The notes beneath the pieces were generated by a model that saw only the letters and a program-made list of their open reading frames with translations, did not search any database and had not been told where the DNA came from. From Lepas anatifera (taxonomy: Eukaryota > Arthropoda > Thecostraca > Lepadidae), in contig JAOTON010001577.1 of assembly GCA_034440635.1 (NCBI GenBank), positions 349,212-413,211 of the forward strand: a stretch of 64,000 bases of DNA. Direction: 5' to 3'. Position numbers and translations under genes: made by a program. Of this stretch, positions 55,976 to 64,000 are shown one piece after another. Each line of letters begins with the position of its first letter. Positions within the stretch are counted from its first letter, which is position 1.

Positions 55976-57941
55976 GTATGTACGAAAAGAAGAGAGGTCC
56001 AACCAATACAATCGTGTCCGAGGAGCTCGTACAGTGGGGCTTGAGAATGACATCACTTTCCTAAAATCGTCTCATAGCACGTAAACACCTGGGGTGGACG
56101 GGGATGCACCTGTGGTGGACGGGGTGCACCTGGGGAGGAGAGGGATAGCTAGGGGTTGAAATTTTAACTTATTTTTCGCGAACAGGAAGTTCTGAGACAA
56201 ATGAAATATCGGTCAAGTGGCTTCTCGGTATGCTCTATCACATGATTATCTCAGTTAGAATTCCATGATAAAGGTGCCACCCTCCCTTTAAACTCGTCCC
56301 GAACGAATCACAATATTCCACGTGAGTGCTGCGTGTTTATCTCTTTGAATATGCTAACTACTGGTCACAAATCTTAAAAAGCTATTCCACTAAGAACAAA
56401 ACATCTCCACTGAAGTTAGCGCGTAAATTATACTTCTTATTTGCCGAAGTTGCTGATTACGTAGGCATTCTCGCGTGTCTGAGAGTAATACAAGCTGAAT
56501 ATTTGATTTTCGGAATCTTCGCACGTTCAAAGGAGCTGGGTTTCCCATTCCATCTTACTCGGCAGCATTAGGCTAACACTTGAAAGAGCTACCGGTGCAT
56601 TCAAATGGGAAAACTTCCCCAAGGCGCTGAGCGCTTAATGGCCTAAGAAGTGCAAAGGACTTTTCACTTCCATCCACATTGCTTTCTAGCCTGCTCAAGC
56701 AAGATTTAATGGCATTTATAGTGGGTGAACTTTTTAGATAAGCTGGCTCCCCAAAACTGAAGAAATAAGATAACAGAAAGCCCAGCTTTGAGAGCAGAGG
56801 CTTTCAGCACCCAACAGAAGTGAATAGGGATACATGGTGTGACGACCAAAAGAGATATTTTGTGTGGGAAAAGACTTGGTAACAAGAAAAGTGAGATAGA
56901 CAGCTAATTTAGTTCAATATCACGTCTTAGTGAAAGTCTCAAAAAAAGAATCGAGCTAAAGCTGTTGAGCCTTGCAAATGTGTGTAAAGATTAGAAGTTT
57001 TGTCTACAGTCAAAATGAAACGAAAATATTAGATCTTATTCAGTGCATCTTATGTCCCTCCCCTTCCGTAAAGCTTAGGTGAAACCACAACAGCTTCCTA
57101 CACAGCTAGTTCAAACCTCAGATATCTCAATATTGTCTGGTACTGTGAAGATACAATTAAAATAATTATAACGCTAGAACAATGCTGAATGTCCTTAGAT
57201 CCACGATTGATTTAGACTGGTGTGTTTTTTCTTGCCAATATAAGTATCAAGCCCGAGCTGGTGTGACGCCAGAGAGAATCATAAGAAAAAGGACATATTT
57301 TACTCTTTCGGCTGCGCATTATTTTTAGATTCTTCTGCTGAGCGTGTGATGTCTGCTCACTGATTATCATCATCACTGCTTCAAAATGGACACAGCTTTT
57401 TACCACTTCACAGCTTTTGCAACGCAGGATGCAAGGCAATACAGAAGCCTCTGCCATCACGATTTCTTGAAATGAAATCTTTTCTACTTGGATTTCTTAT
57501 AATGGGCTATAAAATAGCGTTAAATTACGGTCGGGATGGCACGTCTGTCTGGAGTTGGCTTGTTATTGCACCTTCGGAAGATGGATCGGTACATCAATGC
57601 TGCAGTCCATTTTATTGGCCGACGTGGGCCGGAAACTGTAGAGTTTACTTTTGGCCGCATCAGAAAACCGCACAAAGCTCAGCAGATCATTATTTTCCAC
57701 AGTCCACCGGTGTGATTCTCCTGCATTGAATTGAGATGTGTAAATGTTATGCCTATTACCTTCTTTCGTATGCTCTGTACCAGACAGCTGCTAGCCAAAT
57801 GAATAAAATGCAGATTTTAGGAGCTTGTCAAATATTTGTTCCACATCGCATCCTCGCTTCTGTCGCCACAGTCAAGTGCAGAGATTGTGATGAATCCGCC
57901 TACCCGCGGAGCTACAGCTAACGCTGCCGTTTGTGCTGCAG
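55976..57941. other. Unassigned interval
   Basis: Short repeats of CACCTGGGGTGGACGGGG type at 56085-56135. An 82-codon plus frame (56326-56571) and others have no splice borders or motifs. Confidence 0.35.
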
Positions 57942-58037
57942 GTTCCGAGGACGGTCACTTTGGCCTGTGGACGGTCTGCCGTCGCAGCGGAGGTGACGTG
58001 CGCTGCGGCAGGCGCGTGTCCCGCCTACAACCCTCAG
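57942..58037 (+). CDS. Candidate exon with a claudin-like G-L-W-x-x-C pattern
   Basis: The acceptor (branch-like CTAAC at 57918, then GCCGTTTGTGCTGCAG) and donor CAG|GTGAGC bound 96 nt, phase 1 at both ends. The frame reads SEDGHFGLWTVCRRSGGDVR then CGRRVSRLQPS. G-L-W followed by C, eight residues and C resembles the first extracellular loop of claudin/PMP22-type four-pass membrane proteins, where W and two Cys are conserved. The usual spacing is nine residues and no transmembrane exon was found, so the family call is tentative. Its 3' part is amplified in the following minisatellite. Confidence 0.35.
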
Positions 58038-58440
58038 GTGAGCGTCCCTCCTCGTCAGCTGCGGCAGGCGCGTGTCCCGCCTACAACCCTCAGGTGAGCG
58101 TCCCTCCTCCTCAGCTGCGGCAGGCGCGTGTCCCGCCTACAACCCTCAAGTGAGCGTCCCTCCTCGTCAGCTGCAGCAGGTGCATGTCCCGCCTGCAACC
58201 CTCAGGTGAGCGTCCAACTCTCAGGTGAACGTCCCTCCTCCTCGGCTGTGGCAGGCGCGTGTCCCGCCTACAACCCTCAGGTCAGCATCCCTCCTCGTCA
58301 GCTGTGGCAGGCGCGTGCCCCGCCTACAACCCTCAGGTGAGCGACAAACTCTCAGGTGAACGTCCCTCCTCCTCAGCTGTGGCAGGCGCGTGTCCCGCCT
58401 ACAACCCTCAGGTGAGCGTCCAACTCTCAGGTGAACGATT
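57995..58440. repeat. 56-bp minisatellite built from an exon end and its splice donor
   Basis: About seven units of 56 bp; CCGCCTACAACCCTCAGGTG begins at 58021 and 58077, and close variants at 58133, 58189, 58264, 58320 and 58395. The last three intervals include two 75-bp units with a 19-bp extra piece (CAACTCTCAGGTGAACGTC). The first unit overlaps the exon ending at 58037, and nearly every unit repeats CAG|GTGAGC. Confidence 0.93.
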
Positions 58441-59198
58441 ATTATTGAAAAACATGTCACATACCTTATAACCCAGGTGGGAGACCGGTCCAGTCAATAA
58501 CGCGCCCGACAGAGCTACCAGGCTGGAATGCGCGATTGGTGCCTGGTACCCTATGACGTATTGATGCATCTGATAACTACGGTAAACCATAAGGAAAATC
58601 GTGAGCGGCGCCGAGTGCTTCTGTTGACCCCGTAAAAGGGTATGTGTTTTCGAAAACCAGAATGGATGCCTTGGACACAATACAATTTAGAAAAGTTGCA
58701 CAGCACATTATGCTCAGAATGTTTGGAAAAATTATACGTTTGTACTTTCTGATAAGCATTCTTCTCCAATCATTTTGTCGTAGCTGTGCGGAGCATTGCA
58801 TTGCGGAGCATTGCAAATGCATCAAGTTACAGTTGAGGTAAATAATTTTTCACAATCAATAGTTGTCCCAAGCTTGAGCAGCATGCCACGCCGGCGTTAG
58901 AGGTTGGTATGCAATTTTGATACCTGAGACACCTATATGAGGGTGCACCTGTCATATAGAATAGTTCACCCATGACAGAAATGATTTCACTGCTCTTAGA
59001 TGGATGAGCAGCTGCAATATTCTAGAGCTAGACGCTGTAGCCGGTAAAGCTTCAGGACTTGACTTATCAACAGATGCAAAAGTAAAGACAGAATGATTAA
59101 GTGACGCAAGCTACTCGCCCCTCAGGAATCATTTATGTCATGCAACGCGAAGAAAATTATGAATTATGGTGCTGTTACTGGACCATGAAATACGGCCA
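58441..59198. other. Unassigned interval with a tRNA-like stretch on minus
   Basis: On the minus strand, 58580-58465 gives both an open 105-nt stretch between an acceptor-like TTATCAG and a GTATGT donor, and a tRNA-like sequence (GCCTGGTAGCTCTGTCGGGC). The tRNA resemblance makes a degraded SINE head as likely as an exon, so neither is called. Confidence 0.3.
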
Positions 59199-59202
59199 TT
59201 AA

Positions 59203-59931
59203 CCCGCGCCCCACGGGGTCAGCGCCACCTACGCTCCGCAAGGGCAGTGATGGCCCCTCTAACTTCGAAAATATGGCGGTTCGGCACAGTCTGCAAGTGC
59301 ATTAGAAAGCTCTTGTGCATTCAAAAAGAAATTACTTTGCATGGTTTAAGTGCTCCAGGTCAATGGTGTAACCTCCAGAGGTCAAGTTAGTTCAAGATAG
59401 GCTATTTTCACTCAAATATGTAATGCTTAAGCAAACTGGGCATAACTCTTGTGTCATTAGAGCTATGGAGATCTGGTAAAGTATATTTGATAGGAAAATG
59501 CCCGAATTATTCCGCTATCTCGAACTTACTGACCTTCCAGTAGTGGTTGGACCTCAAGAGGTCACCTTGTGACCTAAGATGACCTGAGGTCACGAAAGGT
59601 CAAAAAGTGACCTTGCCGTATATCAAAAGAAAGCCAGTGACAAAACATACACGTTAGTGTTTGGATCAGCACTATAACTTATATAGGTCAAAATGTATTG
59701 TCAAAAATGTCTTTGACCTAGTGATCATGAATGACCTTGGAGAGGTCAAAGGGCAAATATTGCCCCTGGAATCCATGAAAGGGTGTCTAAGACGCTTTTC
59801 TGACGATGCCGAGCATTTTAAATCGTTTTTGTGACTTTTAGATCCTTAAGACGGCTTTTCCCCATGCTTTGTCAATTGGAGAGGTCACCTCAGCTGACAT
59901 GACCTCAGGTCCCGGGAAATCGAAAAATCCC

Positions 59932-59974
<43 letters not shown>

Positions 59975-60393
59975 GTTAAAAAAAAAGTAAAAATAGAAAA
60001 AAATTTTTTTTTTTTTAATTTTTTTTTTTAAGGGTAGTTTATAAAAAAAAAAAAAAAAAAATTTTAAAAGCCGTGAAATCGCCATGAAGTGAAGAATTTT
60101 TTTTGAATTTTAAAAGGGGGGTTTTACGTAAATGGAAAAAAAAAAAGTATGCCCAAATCGACTCGACTTTGAAATGTAGCTCTTACAGAGCTCTAAAGTT
60201 GAAGTGAGGTGACCTTGGTTGACCTTGCCTGGTGACCTGACCTTGGGTGACCCGGGGTAAAAAAATTCATGGATGGTGGGAAAATGATGCAGTAAGAGGT
60301 AGAGTTCTCAACCGCGGTGATGCGCCTCGTCGTTTTTCTGCTATCCTGGAAAAACTTTAGGGGCCCATTGATGGCCCCGGTGTGGGGCGAGGG
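59203..60393 (-). mobile_element. Family B element (B8) with an internal TA expansion and A/T-rich region
   Basis: TTAA at 59199-59202 and 60394-60397. The two flanking parts align with B1-B3, but from about 59933 to 60150 the normal sequence after ATCCCGG is replaced by (TA)n and long A and T runs. The copy is 1191 bp as a result. The A/T-rich part may be a real expansion or poor assembly. Confidence 0.85.
59935..60150. repeat. (TA)n and poly(A)/poly(T) low-complexity region
   Basis: About 36 bp of TA, then runs of A and T interrupted by remnants of family B (GCCATGAAGTGAAGAA near 60082). Confidence 0.9.
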
Positions 60394-60397
60394 TTAA

Positions 60398-60599
60398 CGA
60401 ACAAAAAGGTAACGGATTCCAATGCTTGTATTCCGCGCCTTGCTCTGCGTTAGTGTGCTGTTGCGAGTTCGAATCTCCTTGCATTGCGGTACAGTTTATC
60501 TCACAGCCATTTCACGAGGGACATCTTACGGACTGATTGTGTACTAACTATTCATTGCCGACACCCAACACTTCTTTTTATTCCGATTCACTTGCTCAG
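60398..60599. other. Unassigned, with a tRNA-like box B motif
   Basis: GAGTTCGAATCTCC at about 60465-60478 resembles a polymerase III box B, but no matching box A or tRNA fold was found. Confidence 0.25.
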
Positions 60600-60654
60600 T
60601 GGCGAAATCAAAACAAAACTTTTGGGGAGCCATATGGCACAAGATCGTAAAACG
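60600..60654 (+). CDS. Candidate 55-nt internal exon
   Basis: The long pyrimidine acceptor (CTTCTTTTTATTCCGATTCA, then CTTGCTCAG) is followed by 55 nt and the donor ACG|GTAGGT. The open frame starts in phase 2 and ends in phase 0: GEIKTKLLGSHMAQDRKT. Protein-like but isolated; product unknown. Confidence 0.28.
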
Positions 60655-61671
60655 GTAGGTTTTCATATTCATTTCCCGCAATTCATCCAAAGTGACCAGA
60701 TATAGCGGCGTCGGAGGGCCATGGCCAGTTAGCCTCTCTTTGGAACCGCTTCTGTTCATGCTTATCCTGCTTATCCTGTTTATACATGATGATAGGCCAT
60801 AGCTTGGCTAATTTATTCTTGCCTTATTACATGGATCTAATCATCCAGGTCAGGAGGAGATGACTGTATAGGCTTCGATGGGTGCTCTACTTGTTAGGTA
60901 TGAATATTCCTTAAATAAAAGTACAGGCGCTAAATTTGAAAACAGCAATGCTTCCGTTCAGAACATTGCGGTGTGTTTTCACTTTTTGAGTAGACTCAGT
61001 ACTCTTGGGTTCCTAAAAATGTTAGCAAGAGTAAACTTGGGCTGTACTCAATTCGATTGATGGCATTGCTTCAGGCAATGTGACCTTTGAGTAGCTGCCT
61101 TTGCAGTATTCGGCCTCGGCTTACCCGAAAATTATTTCATTCGTGGGGGTGGGGTGCAGGTTTTACTGATCTGAAGCTGCCTTTGAACATGGTTTAAATA
61201 TAGTTCCACGGCCAGACCATTAATCTGAGAGTATCCAGGACCTGGTCTGTTTTTGGATGCCAAGCGTTGGCCCCCAGTCTCGCCTGTCGCTGGTGAGTGT
61301 CCTGTGTGTTGCTGGGCGATGAGTTCCTTACCGGCTTTTATTCAAGATGAACCTGAAAGAGGCCGTGAAATATGTTGGCCAAAATACTCATCTGTCAGTC
61401 GTAGGGATGGCCCCTCTGCATCCCACTTCGTCCTCTTAGCGAGTAAAACTTGTTGATCTCTCCTGCAATGTGACGGTTTAAAGACACTTCACTGTTTTTT
61501 AGTCTTACCAGTAAGTCTTTGAGCCTTCAAGTCAATCTAAGGCTTGGAAACCAAACAATAAGATTTCTACTCTTGCCTTTGGCTAAAGTAACAGACTGGA
61601 GGTACCATAATCGTGTGTGCTCTTAGTCCCGGCGCACTTTGACTAATTTTGAGCTGAAAAATCTATGACTT
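60655..61671. other. Unassigned interval
   Basis: A CTG|GTGAGT donor-like site near 61290 has no convincing acceptor. No repeats were recognised. Confidence 0.35.
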
Positions 61672-61675
61672 TTAA

Positions 61676-62503
61676 CACGCGCATTGACGAGGGGTGGGTA
61701 CCCGCCCCACTCGGGTTTTTTAAAGATAGCAAGAAAACGGCGGCGCGTAGCGCCGACATTCTTGCTTACTTTTTTCATCATCTTTTTTGTAACTTTTGTC
61801 AAATTTTTAAAGTCAGGTCAGGTCACCAGTACAGGTCAAGTGACCTAACCTCAAAAAAGTTTAAGATAGCATAAGTCGGAACAGGGTGAACTTATTAGAT
61901 TGAAACTCATATCACACAATGGCCCCACCGAGTTCTCTAAAATATGTTCCGGTATTTTTGATAGCGATGACCTAAGGTCAGGTACGAGGCATGACCTCTC
62001 CATTGGAAATACATGGGAAAATGGTTTCAACTAAATAACTCAGTAATGAATAAAGATAAAGCATTTATTTTATCTGCATTAGATTTTCCTTGTCATTGTG
62101 CTTCTAATGATATGCATTTTACCCAATTTTATCTTGACCTGACCTCCAGGTCAGGTCAAATCCTTGATTTGACCTAGCAAGGTCATATTATATATCATTC
62201 GATTCGGCTTGCTAAGAGGATTCATATGGTTGAAATCGTTTTGCTCGATCTTTACTTGTTCAGATGTAATGGTTCGAAAAACTTAATTTACATGTTATCC
62301 CCTATGACGGCATGTTTTGACCTCTAGTGACCTTAAATGTGACCTGACAAGAAATGAGTTCAAATATTTTCGATGGAGAAATGGATGGACTATCCAACGC
62401 CGCTTACCATTTTTCGCTACCTAGCGCAGTTCTCGAGATCTTAGGGGGCGGGTACCCGCCCCCGTCAAGGCGAAGGTGGCTCAGGCCCCCGTCAATGCGC
62501 GTG
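61676..62503 (+). mobile_element. Family A element (A6)
   Basis: An 828-bp copy between TTAA 61672-61675 and 62504-62507. The doubled right-end motif is present, the first copy mutated (CGTCAAGGCG). The TTAA used by B1 in A1 is present and empty (near 62333). Confidence 0.93.
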
Positions 62504-62658
62504 TTAATCAACGCTGGGAAGAAAATGAGTCGATGGTGAAAAATTATGGTAATATCTTACAAAAATTGTAAGTGTTGAGTTTTAGAATTGGTGTTCATTG
62601 TTATCGGAAGCCAAAAATCCACTGGCGCTCTCTGTTTTGGTCAGAAACGGTGTTTTAA

Positions 62659-63511
62659 CACGCGCATTGACGGGGGTGAGTACCGAAAATACTAGACGGA
62701 CCCGCCCCCTCGGGTTTTTCAGAGATAGCAGAAAAATGGCGGCACGTAGCGCCGCCGTACTTGGCATACCTTTTCCCTCATTATTTTTACAACTTCTGTG
62801 AAAATTTTAAGGTTAGGTCATTTCAGGTCAGGTCACCAGTACAGGTCAAGTGACCCGACCTAAAAAAGTTGAAGATAGCATAAGTCGGAGCAGGGTGAAC
62901 TTAACCGATTGAAACTCATATCACATAATGGCCTCACCGAGTTCTCTAAAATGTGTTCCGGCATTTTTGATATCGATGACCTAAGGTCAGGTACGAGGCA
63001 TGACCTCTCCATTGGAAATAAATGGGAAAAATGGTTTTTACGGAATAACTCAGTAACGGATAGTGAAAGAGCATTTATTTTATCTGCATTAGACTTGCCT
63101 GGGCTTTGCGGTTCTAATGATATGTATTTAATATGATTTGACCCTGACCTGACCTCAGGTCAGGTCAAATCCTTTATTTGACCGAGCAAGGTCAAATTAT
63201 ATATCATTCGATTCCGCTTGCTAAGAGGATTCATATAGTTTAAATCGTTTTGCTCTCATCTTTACTTGTTCAGATGGAATGCCCGAAAAACTGAATTTTA
63301 CATGTTATCCCTATGACGGGCATGTATTTGACCTCTCGTGATCTTAAATGTGACCTGACAAAAAATGGTTCGTATGTTTTCGATGGAGAAGCGGGATGGG
63401 GAGCCCAACGCCGTTTACCGTTTTTCGCCCCTACCGTGGTCACGAGGATCTTAGAGGGCGGGCAGACGTCCCCGTCAAAGCGAAGGCGGTCAGAAACCGT
63501 CAATGCGCGTG
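62659..63511 (+). mobile_element. Family A element (A7)
   Basis: An 853-bp copy between TTAA 62655-62658 and 63512-63515. The left palindrome is disrupted by a short insertion (about 62684-62700, ACCGAAAATACTAGACGG). The right-end motifs are mutated (CGTCAAAGCG, then CGTCAATGCG). Its right TTAA is also the left flank of family C. Confidence 0.92.
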
Positions 63512-63515
63512 TTAA

Positions 63516-64000
63516 CCTTTCGCCCCGGTGGCGGTTAGCGAGCTACCTTTCGCCCTGGTGTGGAGGGCTAAAAAGACCCCCCACGATCTCAAAAACTAAG
63601 AGAGCTATGGAAAGCGCAAAACGGCAATCGAAAGCTCTTCGAAAATGATATCGAAAATACTTGGTTATTTTTCCTGTCAGGTCAATATCAAGGTCACCAG
63701 AGGTCAAAATAGGTCAAAATTGCTAATATGAGGTGTACTAAGAAAACCTCATATATCTCAGAAACTACGATAGCTAGAAACATTTTTCTAACACCATTCG
63801 AAAGCTCTGAGATGCGCTTTCATCACAGTGCTATTCATTTTCGTGTCAGGTCAACGCCTAGGGAGCTACAGGTCATTAAATATTGGGCATATTCGTGGGA
63901 ATGTCCATAGCCACCCATGCATAAGGGCGTTTTACTTTTCGCTAATAGCTTCCAAAACCAAACATGATGCAGCCATAGTTTATGCACCATTGCAATCCTC
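63516..64000 (-). mobile_element. Family C TTAA element, cut by the window end
   Basis: Begins immediately after TTAA 63512-63515. The terminal motif CCTTTCGCCCYGGTG occurs at 63516-63530 and 63546-63560. Further in, AGGTCA half-sites at 63691, 63701 and 63711 are spaced exactly 10 bp. The organisation matches families A, B and E although the sequence is largely different. Its other end is outside the window. Confidence 0.75.

Noticed and set aside
58465..58580. Minus-strand open exon-like segment
   Set aside because: The same bases resemble a tRNA-derived SINE head, so the coding look is unreliable.
60465..60478. tRNA gene from a box B motif
   Set aside because: No matching box A, acceptor stem or cloverleaf could be drawn.

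Overview
The window looks like an intergenic to intronic stretch of an invertebrate animal genome. It has no operons and no long host ORF. It does have spliced-type exons with AG/GT borders, tRNA-derived SINEs, a decayed LINE reverse transcriptase, long TA/CA/TC microsatellites, several minisatellites, and very many short non-autonomous DNA transposons. I cannot name the species. Apart from the frame-open minisatellite at 31.4-33.0 kb, most ORFs here (up to about 155 codons) are of a length expected by chance in 64 kb or are repeat translations, so they are not called as genes.

The dominant component is a superfamily of roughly 0.8-1.2 kb elements inserted at TTAA and flanked by a 4-bp duplication, as in piggyBac-type elements. 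I see seven copies of family A (831-2701, 2862-3702, 7193-8280, 12911-13748, about 51609-52154, 61676-62503, 62659-63511), eight of family B (1502-2527, 8285-9311, 10678-11703, 35795-36819, 40889-41913, about 46405-47411, 54060-55076, 59203-60393), one of C (63516 to the window end) and one of E (25645-26885). A related group F is at 9905-10619 and 29339-29941, and two possible ends of a further family H are at 29013 and 44614. No transposase is present. A, B, C and E share one design: a family-specific terminal motif once at one end and twice, about 27-30 bp apart, at the other; A, B and E also show a GC-rich palindrome inside each end. A, B and C also carry arrays of AGGTCA half-sites, including direct repeats spaced by 4 bp. 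Nested and abutting insertions give a relative chronology.

Strand convention for these elements: '+' means the singly repeated end is on the left, as in A2; B, C and E copies are oriented by homology to A.

Host coding evidence is confined to candidate exons. The best is a terminal exon at 52289-52546 with a poly(A) signal. Others are a terminal exon at 49792-50043 with a poly(A) signal, internal exons at 55756-55875 and 57942-58037 (the latter with a claudin-like G-L-W-x-x-C pattern), and a two-exon model at 48049-48317. Short exons lie at 12653-12688 (minus), 22471-22514 (minus), 30637-30666, 53618-53655 and 60600-60654. The 47-61 kb part therefore probably contains plus-strand host genes interrupted by repeats.

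Region by region: 0.8-3.7 kb A/B nest; 5.5 kb intact SINE; 7.2-9.3 kb A-B composite; 9.5-11.7 kb TA repeat, F, B; 12.4-13.7 kb microsatellite, small exon, A; 14-25 kb mostly unassigned with microsatellites; 25.6-26.9 kb E; 27.7-28.4 kb CpG-rich promoter-like block; 29-30 kb H and F ends; 30.9-33.0 kb degenerate repeat and a large minisatellite; 35.2-36.8 kb foldback element and B; 38.4-39.9 kb two tandem arrays; 40-42.2 kb LINE remnant, B, long hairpin; 42.8-47.4 kb SINE, B; 47.6-60.7 kb exon-rich; 61.7-64.0 kb A, A, C.
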